Source of the DNA: Omphalotus guepiniiformis
Taxonomy: Eukaryota > Basidiomycota > Agaricomycetes > Agaricales > Omphalotaceae
Assembly: GCA_028554645.1 (NCBI GenBank)
Contig: JAQOOI010000019.1
Coordinates: forward strand, 496,001-560,000
Direction: 5' to 3'
Length of the DNA: 64,000 bases
A program made the translations under genes and the position numbers. The notes below the pieces were generated by a model, which was not told the DNA's origin, made no database searches, and was given only the letters and a program-made list of their open reading frames with translations. This document shows, piece by piece, positions 10,256 through 22,764 of this stretch. The stretch's first letter is position 1; each line of letters begins with the position of its first letter.

Positions 10256-13200
10256 CTAAATAAGTCTCCAGTACTTCAGCCAACGTGTGATTTCTTTCTC
10301 TCCAGGAAGACCCCCGACTTGCTTTGACAGTGTTGGGGAGTACTCTAGAGATGTACTAACATCTAACTTTGGCTCGGGGTGAAGTTCCTCGCTACCTCCA
10401 AAGAACTGAGTTAACATTGCAACCCGAGCTCTTATGTTCAGGTCTTCTGATCGCTGGCTGGGATGATGCTGATAGGTATGAAGACGATCCATCCACTCTT
10501 TGAATGACACGAGTGGTAGGTTGAGTTTCACCGAGATGAGCTCGACGGTATCTGTGAGTGAAAACGGGGTAGGATGAGCGAGATTGAGATACGACGCGGG
10601 GCAACTCTTCACGTCAACGACGAAAGATGCTGCAATATCTGTAGGAAGCCAACTGGCAGACTGAATCGGAGCTTCAATGAGCATGTAATTCCTTTGACAG
10701 CGGAAACTTACGGTTTTCAGTACCGGCAGACACCCTATGGCCTTTCCAACTTGGCACACGGACGGAAACCATTCATGTGCGTTCCAAGCTCCATTGGGAC
10801 TACCTGATATCTGACCTAAACGTATGATAGACACCTTAAGGTATCCCAATTGATGTGCTCTGTCCAAAACTCTCTCGGCAACCCATTTGGCTTGACCGTA
10901 GGACAGTCCTGCCGCAATCTTCGGGTCTGTGATAGCCTGAGCGGGGACAGGTTCGTCGGTAGGCCAACCTAGAACAATAAATGAGCAGAATAACACGAAC
11001 ATAGAGTTATACTCACCTCCAACAACGCTAATACTGCTTGTATAGATGAAACGAGGTCGAATAGTACACTGATGCGAGAACTCAACGAGATTTCGAATTC
11101 CTTGTAACGCTGAAGCGAATGATTCAAGTGTGTAGTTGAATTCTACAGGCCATGCTAAAAGCATATGCAACCTCTTCAGTCAACGAAATGGCAAAAAAAT
11201 AACCTCCGGCGTACCTGTATGAATGATCAGGGTCACAGAGGTACGCATCTACATAGAATGCCGTTTTCTAAGACAGAGGAAAATTCACAGATATAAGAGC
11301 CCACATACCTCTTCGAACAACGAAGGCTCTATCGCCCAACCAGGTACAGCCAAATCACCAGTGACAAACACTATTTTGCCAGAGTTCAAGATCCCGGTGT
11401 CAATCCCGCGCTCATTCAAAGCGCTGAGTTGTCGATCAACTAGATCCGCCAAATTTCCTCTATTAAGCGCATATATGCGAATGACATCTTCTCGATTGCA
11501 GAGCTTTTCCAGGATATGCGACCCTAACGAACCCGTACTGCCTGTTAGAATGACGATCTCTTTTTCGAGAGACGCGGCCGGTCTTTCGGATAAATCGGAG
11601 TGAACGAGTCCATCGGTCAGTTTATTTACAAGATCCTGCATGACATCGACATCCAATGATGGCATCGGATTGTTCGCAGAGTCGGGAGGATGTACTACAT
11701 TTTGCAGATATCGCGCAAGACTCTCGGCCTTCGGGAAGCGGTATAAAATAGTTGGTGGGATTGCCTTCCGAGCAAATTCATCACCGAAAGACTTGGCAAT
11801 CACGGTGCTGACAACATTTCCAAGTCTCATAGCATGCAAGCTAGACGATGATGAGATATACGAGTGAAACTAACAGATAAGTAGAAATTCACCTATCTAG
11901 TCCTTGATGAAAGACATCGACATTCACCGGAAGTTTCCGACTCGCCACGTGGTTCAAGAGCCTCGAAATCCATGCCAAGGTCTCTTCGTATGTCCACTGC
12001 GAAGGAGCATCTACAACGGGTATTGACTTTGCAAAATCTTCATACGCCTTTTCTATCTCAGCGGAGTGGGCACCTAGTATCGAATGTCTACGTGGAGAAC
12101 CTTTCAAAGTGAGTTCAAATTCTTTATCAGGATCTGCAATCAGGATCATCTTTGCTAAAATGAGCGTCTCTTCTCAAAGCCAGTTTGATTAAAACAACAC
12201 ACCTCTCTGTATATCTTGGAGTGGGCTGGCGCGAATGCGTTTGCGTCTTCCAAAAGCTCACTGTGTCCGAATTTACTCAATGGGCAAGTGCAAGGACATT
12301 GCGTCACGCACCTAATGGAGTCTTTAAACTCTTCCACCTCTTTCTGGTTTCGAGGATGTACTCTACATGATGGCGCAAGTTGAAGGATCATTCCATTGTT
12401 AAATCTTCCGCGACCGAACATGACGGCGTTCAATATTCGAGGATCCCGACAGAAAATGAATTCTATGGGGCCCGGATTGGTCTGAAGATATTCAGATTGA
12501 GATAAGTACGGCGAATTTGCTTGAAAGTCGACAACTGACTTTCTCTCCAGTCGACAGCATGATCTGATCATCACTTCAGGTCGTCAGTTTAGCATATTAG
12601 TGGTGTGCTTGAAAGGGGAAAACTTCAATATACCTTCTACCGTACACCCGCCATAAATGCGGTTCCGTTGGATGACGGATAACCAGATCTTTCGTTGCAT
12701 ACGCCCGCTTGCCATTGATCTCATCGTTAATGACAATAGGCGTATAAATATCATTTTCCTTTGGGAAAAATCCCGGAGATAATGTAAGATTGTGTCCGGA
12801 CAGAAACTCAGAAAACTGACCAAGGCCCATAGTTCGTAGACGTTTTCTTCTTCATACCAAGGAACAAGATGTGCATCAAAGTAATCTGCAAATTCAAAGT
12901 ATTGCCAATTCTCTCCTAACGATTGATCTGCGGGAGATTCAGATGCAAGGCTTCTGCAGTCAGTTGAAAGCATTACCAGGTATCATCTTCGATATGGTGC
13001 CGACCTCCGTCCTATGTACGATATCAACTTTAGCACTTTCGAAGAAAGTAGTTCCACCCTACCCTCCATACACGGCATGCAGTTGTATCCCATTGTTTAC
13101 CAAGAAGTCTCCAGTAGACTGACTCAAGGGGCCGCCCGCGAATATCTATCACCATGTCATTTGAAGCGATGAAGAAAGCAATAACTGAACCGACCACCGC

Positions 13201-14496
13201 TCGAAGACGAGCCAAAACTTTCACAGCCTCAGGATCAGAGGCCCAGGTCTACACAAAACGGCCGCATTTCAGTAAGAACCGAGAGCAGAACACAGTTTCT
13301 TACTTCCAAGAAAACAGGAACACAAGGAGCGATGGTACACTCATCTCCTTCAATCCTACGAATGAGCCTGTCAGCTGTGGGAAGAATGGGCGGGGAACGT
13401 GGTTCAAAGACGGCGATAATCATCGCAGCTACCGCCGCGCGACCTAACGATGTTATCCCCATAGCATCTTTTGCCACTAAAGATTAGCTTTTATTCGCAT
13501 TGAAAGGAGGGATCTACGCATGGAACATGGGGATATGATGCATTGCATGAACTTGACCTGCCTTGCCCATTTCCCCGGTTACTGTGCCAAGAAAATCTGT
13601 CAGTCGGGGTGCTGTAATGCTCTGAAGTCAGTGGCGGCACATACATTGTAATCTAGCGAACTGAAGGAGATCGAAGTGGCTGTAGGTGATAGCCTTGGGG
13701 AAAGAAGTTGTTCCTGACCGTAAACAGTAAGCCTCGAGTGGTTTGCGCTGGCTAATGCTGGCTAATGCCGGCAACAACTTACCACTAGAATGTAAGATGA
13801 TACAATGGGCTTGCATATTTGTCGGGTTCATGTCTGGCAGAACATGTCGATTAATTGCATGTACCTCCGTAGATCTAGACTCATAAAGATCTTCATAAGA
13901 CGGAGTACGATGAATCTTGACTTTCGCTGCCAACGGAATACTATCTCCGTTGAGATGTGCAGGTCGATCCTTTGCGCCACCACGGGATAACGCATCCTGT
14001 ACCAGGGATTGCATGGCAGGATCGTCCGAGACATATAAATTCTGAATTCCAGTCTTCCGAAGTAAATGCTCCACGGCGTCAGCACTGTTTCGCGTCGATA
14101 ATGGGAAGGGAACGAAGCCGGCTCGCATGATTCCAAAGAGGTGAGTTATATAGGTGATTGAATCTTTGTAGATTGCATGAGAGAAGGATACTGATAAACA
14201 TTCGCATTCAAAACCTCACCAGCGACGGCAAGTATCCCAACTGTGTTATCAGACCCGACTGTAGGTTCTCCGAGTTGCTCAAGAACAGACTGGGTACAGC
14301 CATGAATCGCAGTGACGAATTCACCCCAATTCAACGTCTTCTTCACGCCATCGGAGCAGGTGTAGACGAAGAGTGGGCAAGCAGCGGAATTCTTGAGATG
14401 AAAATCGTATATTTGCGGTATAGAGAGACTTCCATCCAAAGGAGGCGGGGTAAACGACGAGGTGTCCATTGGCTGAGTCTCTGGAAGTTGGGGCAT
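10256..14496 (-). CDS. NRPS-like carboxylate reductase (adenylation-carrier-reductase)
   Basis: A three-domain enzyme that activates a carboxylic acid as an acyl-AMP, loads it on a phosphopantetheine arm and reduces it with NADPH to an aldehyde. The ATG at 14496 gives MPQLPETQPMDTSS. The adenylation domain shows HSSGTTSFPKAITYSH once an intron is removed, and the later QIMLSTGEKTNPGPIE segment. The carrier motif is GLDSLHAMRLG; its attachment Ser codon is split AG|C by an intron near 11885. The reductase domain has TGSTGSLGSHILEKL (NADPH loop) and the catalytic SYGQAKW (Tyr-x3-Lys). The stop is at 10256-10258 after KYWRLI. About 1,050-1,100 residues is usual for fungal A-T-R enzymes such as L-aminoadipate or aryl-acid reductases. 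Because a housekeeping Lys2 is normally elsewhere and this gene sits among oxidases, an aromatic or other specialised acid is the likelier substrate. Confidence 0.93.
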
Positions 14497-15103
14497 CTCA
14501 CTCTCTGACTCCTTCCGATACCCTATTGCATCCCATCCGGTCCACTAACGCTTTGGGCAACGCAAACTAGGTTCTGATTAGGAGCAATGTACAATTGAGA
14601 TTGAGGAACGCACTTGATGCATACCAGAACTTGAAGCAAACCAGTTTGCTGAATCGGAAAAACTTCATCACCGTACAACCCGGGGTAATGTTCTCGTTAT
14701 TGAACCGTCAATCAGCGACACATGGCGACGCTTCAAGAGTCTGAATGTTTTACTTTCAAGATGTTTCTTTGAGTATCGGCAGGCTACTCCAGCCGGAAGG
14801 ACTTCAGTGTTCCTTTTACAGAGACATCAGCGAGCAGATCAACTTTTGTAGATGTACAGATTGTGTGAACATCTTTTTATCGCAGAAGACACTGTCGGCC
14901 GCATGTATGATTGATGAAGAAAGGATGCGAAGGCAAAGGAAGTACGAAAGAAGTGTCTGGGGTCCTCTAAGGAGCTGGACTGGTCCATGGTCTACGCGTA
15001 TGGTAGCTCATGAGCCAGATCATGTGATCATCGTGCTTCCTTGGCACTTCCCAAGCAGAAATGAATTGTTGGCTGTTGGCTGGATTCGTCCTGTTCGCTC
15101 AAC
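14497..15103. promoter_or_regulatory. Shared divergent promoter interval (reductase / MFS)
   Basis: These 607 bp separate the divergent start codons of the carboxylate reductase (minus) and the MFS exporter (plus). No convincing ORF is present. Such an arrangement is compatible with co-regulation from one promoter region; no specific factor site can be assigned by eye. Confidence 0.45.
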
Positions 15104-17676
15104 ATGAGTCTTCCAGCTCCGGAACCACTGATTGTGTCCTCTGTACAGGAAAGAAAGACGGAAGACTCTGAGAAATCTTCTCAATTCAAGACCGACACGC
15201 ATGATGACCCAGAAAGCCAGAAAAATCTGACCCCAGACGAAACTGAAGATGACCTCGCGGTATGGGAGGCTGGCCCGGATAATCCAAGGAATTGGAGCAA
15301 TACGCAGGTATAGATTGCTTCTCCTGCATTATAATCGTGTTCACCAAGCCTCCGACGTCTAGAAATGGCTTACCATCCTCTTGGTTGCGCTATACACGTT
15401 CGTTACGCCTCTCGGTACGTATTCACCATTTGGTAAACGTAATTCTCAACAACTCGAACTAGGATCATCTATGATGGCTCCTGCTCTACCTCAGATTGCG
15501 GAGCACTTTTCCATTACAAGCCCGACGGTTACTGCATTAACTCTCTCAATATTTCTCTTGACATTTGCATTTGGGCCGCTCATCTTCGCGCCTTTGAGTG
15601 AATGCTACGGTCGGACATGGGTATGTTACTTCACTATAGACGATCGCTGTAACAACTTGGTTTCTTTTCAAGGTCTTCCATCTCACGAATCTTACCTACA
15701 TGGCGTTCAACCTAGGATGTGCATTTGCTCCTACAACAGGGTCTTTACTCGGCTTTCGATTGTTATCTGAGTTATTTCTCATCGTCGGTTGAAACCTTAT
15801 TGATGAGTTCACCAGCTGGGTTTTTCGGATCTGCTGCCATAGCCTGCGGGGGAGGTTCCGTCGCCGATTTGTTTTCACCTCAAGACCGTGGTAGTGCGAT
15901 GGCTGTGTACAGTTTAGGACCGTTATTAGGCAAGTACCTGCTCAAATTCATAGCTCTAGAAATGATCTCACAGAAGCAATTATCACAGCTCCATCATTAG
16001 GTCAGTTGTGTGCTGCACTCTCTTTGAACAGAACTCATTGCTGTCCCCAGGTCCTGTGATGGGAGGCTTCATAGCAGAATCAGTTGGATATAAGTGCGTA
16101 GTTTCTACTTCCTAAACATCAAACTAAGATAGAACATGCAATTCTGTAGATACATCTTCATTGTCATAGGTGATATTCAAAATCGTTATCCGGAGCTTGA
16201 ATCCCGTTCTAAACAATTTGATCAGCCGTCTTATGTGGTCTTTGCTCTATACTCGCAATTCCTTTGCTTCGTGAAACTTACGCGCCAGTTTTGAAATATC
16301 GGCGGTCTCTGAACGGGAAAGCCGGCTTGGGTAAGTGATAATGACCTTGTTATCAGCTGAAGGGGTGGCGTTGCTGATCGTGTGTTTGGATGCGGAAGAG
16401 ATGCGTAAGGTCCATCCGGCATTTGCTTATGGCTCCCTCTGGCGGTTCCTATGGATCAACTTGACAAGACCACTCATTATTCTAAGCACTAGCCTAATTT
16501 GCTTCATGCTGAGCCTCTATCTCGCTTTGTGAGTGTGGGATTCCTTTCCTTTGTGTTACATTTTGATTCGAGTTGATTCGAATTTTCCTTCTCAGCATGT
16601 ATGGTATGCGAATACACCCGTTTCAATGGGCGTCATTCTGATACAACACAATACAGGCATCTATTACATCATGTTCACTACTTTCCCCGGTGAGACTAGT
16701 TCAAATTATCACCCTAAATGTATTTTCCGTTTACAGAGTCCTTTCAGATCTCTTTGGAAATGTATACGGGTTTTCTACCGGTATTAGTGGGTTGACGTAC
16801 ATCGGTATCGGATTGGGTTTCATGGGCGCTACCATCGTTGGCGCCCGCGGCGGTAATTGGGTCTACCGAACGGTACGGCACTGTTCGATTCTATTGTACT
16901 TACAACATCGACCTTACAGAAAACGAAACCATTTTCCAGCTCGCTAGTAGAAATGGTGGTAAAGGAACGCCGGAGATGCGTATTCCGTGAGTAAACGGGC
17001 CTTTGTTCTTTGACGTCTCAAGCTCAAACCCTCATATCGCCGCTGAAGGCCGCTCATTCTAGGATCCTTCTTCGTTCCGATCGGGGTGTTGTACGAAATT
17101 CGCCTGACTTTTGAGATTTTTACGCTGACAAGAATCTCATTACTAGCTGGTACGGCTGGTCAGCTCAAGCGCAATTACATTGGATTATGCCTATCATCGG
17201 CACAACCATCTTTGTAGGTTTTCCAGCCCTTTCTGAATAGTACTCCCCTCTAAGAGTGTCATATCCGCCAGGGTTTCGGGCTCATGTTGAACAGTATACC
17301 GATACAACTGTATCTTGTTGACTCTTTCACATATGCCGCTAGTAGTGTTGCTGCGGCCTCGGTACGCTCATAAGTAAACGCTCGATGTCACTCAGACATT
17401 GATGGCCGTTATTCTTTCTAGACATTCAGATCGCTCTTTGGCTTTGCCTTCCCGTTGTTTGGAGAGCAAATGTACAACAGACTCGGGATTGGTGGTGGAA
17501 ATAGGTGTGTTGTACCATTGAATTGTTCGTTTATTTGAATTGGATACTGAACTTTGTGTAGCTTACTCGCAGGCTTGTCAATTGTAATCGGTATACCATT
17601 TCCTATAGTCTTGTGGTTCTATGGGGCAAAGATACGTTCGATGAGCCCTCTCACTAGGCATGATGGGAGTAAGTAG
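15104..17676 (+). CDS. MFS multidrug-type transporter (DHA1-like)
   Basis: A 12-helix proton-coupled exporter of the plasma membrane, in about 500 residues over more than ten exons. The ATG at 15104 starts a hydrophilic, acidic N-terminal tail ending in GPDNPRNWSN, the usual lead-in to helix 1 in fungal DHA1 drug exporters. Helix 1 contains SSMMAPALPQIAEHF, the loop 2-3 signature reads PLSECYGRTWV, and helix 5 includes GPVMGGFIAESVGY, the drug-antiporter motif. The cytosolic central loop carries LRETYAPVLKYRR. The C-terminal half reads FALFGFAF-like segments and ends IVLWFYGAKIRSMSPLTRHDG, with a stop at 17674-17676 (or a few codons further if the GTAAGT there is spliced). Divergent from the reductase and convergent with P450 3, it is the probable product exporter or self-resistance pump of the cluster. 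Confidence 0.92.
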
Positions 17677-17814
17677 AATATGTCGCGAAATAATATACTC
17701 ATTGGTTTTGCGCAAGACATGATCGTTTAAGAGATAATTACATCGGTATCTATGTCATCTACTTGCTACCCGAATCTTTTCGAGACACTTTCCCTTCAAA
17801 ACCCAACACCCAAG

Positions 17815-20242
17815 CTAAACCAAAGTCACTTTTACAGGAAGCCGAGGGCTAATACCCTCCTCCCCAACAGTAACAGGCTGCATACTTGACGTGACCTTGT
17901 TCTTGATAATCGCACCAGTGTCATGAAATTGAAACTTGCGAACTAGACCTAGAAGGATGACTTTAAACTGGAAAACAGCTAATGAGGACCGCATCAGTCG
18001 TATGACAAAGCACGTGGTTTTTTTGGATATTATACTTACCAAGTCTGTATCCAATGCAAGTTCGTGGACCGTCGCTGAAAGCCAAGATATTGGACCATCC
18101 TGTAGGTAGGAGGTCGACGGATGGCATAGGTTCCATCCATCTCTCAGGTCGAAATACCCCTCCGTCACCCCAGACCGAGTCTAGGCGACTAATAGCGTGG
18201 ATGGGGAATATGATAGTCTAGAAACGCGCACCGGGTCAAGATAGAGGGATTTCTGGATGAAACGAGATCATACCTGTCCCGCTTTAATGGGAAGTTCAGT
18301 GAACATCTTTCCACTGGTTGTGGTCAACGGGTGTCGAAGGGGTAGAACATCGGCTTTTGTGGAAACGCGTTCCATGTACGGTGCTGCGGGGTGGAACCTC
18401 AAACTATAATGAAGTCAGTAACAGAAAGCTACGTGTCGTACTTATTCTACCTACGTCTCTCGGGTCACAGCATCCTAGACAAGAGAAAGCGGGTGAGTAT
18501 CAAAAAGATATCATGAACTAAATCCAAGTTACAAGATATGGAAGCCGAGTTGCAGAGACTATATCTTCGTAAGTAAGACTTGCTGGTGCAGAAACCACCT
18601 CATCTCTCAGCTTCTGTTGGACAGTAGGGTTCTTTGCCAGCTCCCATATCGCATATCCCAAAGTTTGTGAAGTTGTCTCAGAGCCGGCCATGCTACAAAC
18701 AAGTTTAGTGCATACGTACGATCACATAGGTTTGGCACATACATAAACATGCTAATCTAGTGTCATGAAGTCAGATCGAAAATGGTTCGGTGCTTTGGAT
18801 TTAAGACTTACATGATCCATGAGCTCTTCTGTCGAAATATTGCCAGAGGAGTGTGCTGAAACTGGATATGCAAATCTTCAGCTTATCCTTCCTATCAGAT
18901 CTATTCGTGGATGTAGCTTACGAAGTCGTGAAAGCAGATCATTTCCATCCGTTTCCGCACCTTTACTCCTACGAAGCAATTCCTGTTCATATGAAGATAC
19001 CATATCGATATGGATTGACAGGAAAAAAATAACATGATAGGCTGATCACCTTTGCGACACCAGAGTGAATGGTCTTGCGAACATCTCCCTGAGCTTTGAG
19101 TGCTTTCAATGGAAGAGAGTTGAGAATAGGAAAACGACGAAGCATCATCAACGCCTACTCCGTACATCATGATTCGAACTTGTTTCCTGAGAAAGTCAGG
19201 ATACTTACAATGAAACCCCGCCGCGAGATGCCCATGATCGCCATGTTCCTCCAAGAACCAAGGATCCTCTGCGCATCTTCGCTTCTGCCGCCTTCGAAGT
19301 CGTGGCCGAAACCAAATCGTCCAATAACGTCGATCCTAGTAAAGAAGCGTGATCAATTCCGAGATACATACTCAGGTGGGTACTACATATAAAAACAACT
19401 CACGTTGCCTGATTCACCCAATCACAAACACTAATAGTAGAAACACCGTTGTGTGCATGAATATCTTTCTCGAGATTATCCTCGAGCTAGAAGAAGTCAT
19501 GTTGTTAATGATCATATGGATCGGAGTTGAGGGAAGTCCCACCTTTTCAGCAGCAGCGAAGACCTCATGTGCACCTCGCTTGATAGCCTCCGGAGACAAA
19601 GAAGGAGCTACCAGATGACGCATACGCCGATGCTCAGATTCTCCTTCTACCCAGCCAAGAGATTTTCCCAAAAGTCGGGCAATACGAGGCCGAACAACTT
19701 CGCTATGCGCTGAATCTCAAATTTAAGCAAGTGTACCTTTCTAAATTGGGATAACTTTTGGTACTTACGGTAATCGTATATTTTCTTCTGCATGATATAA
19801 GTAATTGCGAGAGGATCTGCGACGACAAGCTAAGTACAAAACAGTCAGAAAGGTATACTGGATTGAAGACAGTCATTTGAATTTCACAATATCTGGTTTA
19901 CGAAGAGCACCCTTGATCTTGAAGGTATAGGTCTGCAACTGTTGCATCCACTCTGCGTATGCAAGTCCAACTGACTTCTCCCATACTTCCTTTTCGTGGC
20001 CCCATATCCAAGATGCACCCGGCTGATAAGGGATGAATAAACAGAGGAAACTACTGAGAACCAGAAGGGCTGCGTACTGGAATAGGGACACCTCTCAAAT
20101 AGCGCCTAGAACGAATGATTCGTTCCAAGACAAGGAGGAATGCAAAGACGCAAGTCGCGTATACCGTCGTTTGAAACGTCACGGGCAATCTAGCCAGATA
20201 ATCGCGAGATACATTGTCAACCAACTCATGTAAGCCGTTCAT
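17815..20242 (-). CDS. Cytochrome P450, third of the cluster
   Basis: The ATG at 20242 gives MNGLHELVDNVSRDYLARL, with a membrane anchor TTVYATCVFAFLLVLERI at about residues 24-41 and a Pro-rich hinge (RGVPIP). Further exons give the helix C region (HRRMRHLVAPSLSPEAIK), the I-helix motif MAGSETTSQTLGYAIWELAK, the PERW motif and the haem loop FSDGPRTCIGYRLA with its Cys ligand. The stop at 17815-17817 follows RLPVKVTLV. About 540 residues in a dozen exons is normal. It belongs to a different P450 family from the tandem pair at the left edge: its haem loop has S-D-G-P-R, not G-F-G-R-R. It converges with the MFS gene (138 bp apart) and is divergent from the ene-reductase, consistent with one cluster. 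Confidence 0.92.
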
Positions 20243-21246
20243 TGTGGCGAGAAGGAAGAGGAAACCACCACTTCAAATCAGAACGCAAGAGCAAAGGTTA
20301 GCATATAAAGGGGTGATATCTAGAGTTGCATCATGATGTCTCCATGGATCAAGGATCAAGTTCAACGTTATATTGCGTTTGTTCCAACATCTCTGGATCA
20401 CACGGCGAGGGGACGAAAAGGGACGAAAGATAGACGATGAATGGAATATTTTGGACTTTCGGAAGCGAAAAAGAAATGTGATGCAAAGTACTTTCAAAAC
20501 CCTTGGACTTGGTTGGCTCTCGTAAACTGAACCAGCCACAGTCTGTTGTATCGGGCGACCGGCACATGCAAAGAACCGGGGATCTGGTGCGCGCATATGT
20601 CAAGCGCCCAGGGGTGCCCGGTGAACAGGGGTTATTACCTTCTTACCCACAGTCCAAAAACAAAGCCTTCAAACCATTCGAGCTCCGAATAAACCAGCTC
20701 GTTCATGGCCTGCAAGCATGATTCCACATTGAAGATGTTAACTGGATGATAATCAGAAATCTCAAATCAATCATCAGATGTAAAATGTGACTTGCCAAGT
20801 TGCCGAATACATATCTGCACGCATGATGATATCCAATCTGGTATAGCACATTAGATTGCGCGCTACCCGAGGAGTACCGAGGTGGGGTCACTCGTTTCGT
20901 GCCCTGAGTGGGATTAGCATACTCACTCTGACTATAGATGTATCATGTACGGATCGCCATCAGATTCGGAACTAGGAAGCAAGAACAATACATATGTCGC
21001 ATGAAATGAAAATGAAAAGAGAGAGTATCAGAAACTATGCTCGAAAGAAAAACGAACCATTTCCATGTCAATTTATACTCACTCCATTGACATTACTCCA
21101 AGAACAATTTGACACCTTGGAATCTCATCCACGAGGGATCAGCGCTCAGCGCTCACCTATCATTGACTTGCGTTTTTCAGCTGTACTGTCCCGCTCTTCA
21201 GAGTCCAGCTCTCCCGAACTCCGAATTGCAGAAACCGCTCTAGACA
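20243..21246. promoter_or_regulatory. Divergent promoter interval (P450 3 / ene-reductase)
   Basis: About 1.0 kb between the start codons of the minus-strand P450 and the plus-strand ene-reductase. Only short frames without recognisable domains are present, so it presumably contains both promoters. No sequence motif was assigned. Confidence 0.4.
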
Positions 21247-22764
21247 ATGACACACATTATCGAGATGCCCAACCCCGGAGCACCCGGCGCATCCTACTAC
21301 ACGCCTGCACAGGTACCTCCTTCAGGCTCGGCACTCGACCCACAGCCGCACGGGAAACCTCTACCATTGCTTTTCACGCCTTTGAAGATAAGAAGTCTAG
21401 AGTTTCACAATAGAGTCTTCGTGCGTGCAACAGTCTTGGAGAACCTAGATCGAGCATTCAATGACTGTATGCGAAATAGCTTGCCCCGTTGTGCCAGTAC
21501 TCCTCAGAAGACGGATTCCTTTCCCCATGGCATATGTCGCATCGTGAGTAGTGTGTAACGTTATTGTTCTCCTCTAAATCGCAGAATATCTAGTCGGAGG
21601 TATCCTAACTCGAGGTCCCGGGTTGACCTTCGTAGAAGCAACAGCAATCCTCCCTGAAGGTCGAACTACACCTCAAGACGCTGGTATCTGGGACGACAAA
21701 CATATCGACGGATGGGCGAAGATAGTCGAGTTCGCCCATTCACAAAACCAGAAAATAGCCATACAGCTCGGTCATGCTGTACGTCTGTCCAATATATGGA
21801 AACCTGCCACGAACAAATGCTGATTTACGGGGTGACAGGGACGGAAAGCCTCAACAGTGGCCCCATGGTTACACTTTGGAATGACGGCAACAAAGAACAT
21901 TGGTGGTTGGCCGGATGAGGTGTACGGACCTTCGGACGAGCCATGGGATGAATTCCACGCAGTACCAAAGGCTCTCACCCGAGAGGGAATCAGTCGAATC
22001 GTCCAGGCATGGGTTGATGCTACGAAGAGAGCCTTGCTAGCAGGATTCGATATAATCGAGATCCACAACGCCCATGGTTTTCTTCTGCATTCGTTCTGTA
22101 GCCCTGCAGTGAATAAGCGAACAGATGAGTACGGAGGCACATTCGAAAACCGCATTCGACTCACCCTTGAAATTGTCGATGCTGTAAGAGCCGTCATCCC
22201 ACAGGATATGCCACTTTTCCTCAGGTGCGCTGACCATATGCAATATTATATTTGGGTTGTAGCTGATACATTCCTAGAATCTCAGCGAGCGATTGGTTGG
22301 AGGAGTCCTTGCCAGATGAACCCTCTTGGCGAATAGAGGACACCATCAAACTATCCAAGATACTTGCAGAGCATGGCGTCGACGTAATCGATATTTCATG
22401 TGCTGGTAATCACCGTGCACAACGTCTACAATCCCACACTGCACAGCCTATACTCGCCGGACAAGTCCACGAAGCAGTAAAAGATGTGCAGGTCAAAGGC
22501 GGAGGTAAATTCCTTGTAGCAGCAGCTGGAGGTGTCCATGATGGTCACACCGCTGAGAGACTGTTGCAAGAAGGGAAATGCGATGTGGTACTGGTGGGAA
22601 GACAGTTTCAACGGGATCCAGGAGCAGTATGGGGAATGGCGGAGGATCTCGACGTGAGCATATACCTCGCGAAGCAGATTGGATGGGGATTTGGAGGTAG
22701 GGGAAGTAGCGTCAGCAGACGGTTGAAGCCAAGGGTAGCTGAGGATGAAGTTAGAGACGAATAG
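21247..22764 (+). CDS. Old Yellow Enzyme family ene-reductase (NADH:flavin oxidoreductase)
   Basis: An FMN-dependent TIM-barrel enzyme that reduces activated C=C bonds with NAD(P)H. The ATG at 21247 gives [14 protein letters not shown]. Once introns are removed the active-site segment reads [16 protein letters not shown], the Cys-containing P(L/M)CQYS motif of the YqjM-like class. FMN contacts follow in IQLGHAGRKAS. The substrate-binding His-Asn pair and Tyr position appear in [14 protein letters not shown], then the NKRTDEYGG loop and the C-terminal phosphate loop AAGGVHDG...[11 protein letters not shown]. The stop is at 22762-22764 after EDEVRDE, giving about 420 residues. Divergent from P450 3, it marks the right edge of the candidate cluster. 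Acting on an enal or quinone made by the neighbours is inference. Confidence 0.95.

Noticed and set aside
17677..17814. Frame reading YIGIYVIYLLPESF after the MFS stop
   Set aside because: It is short, lies beyond in-frame stops and cannot be joined to the exporter without unsupported splicing.
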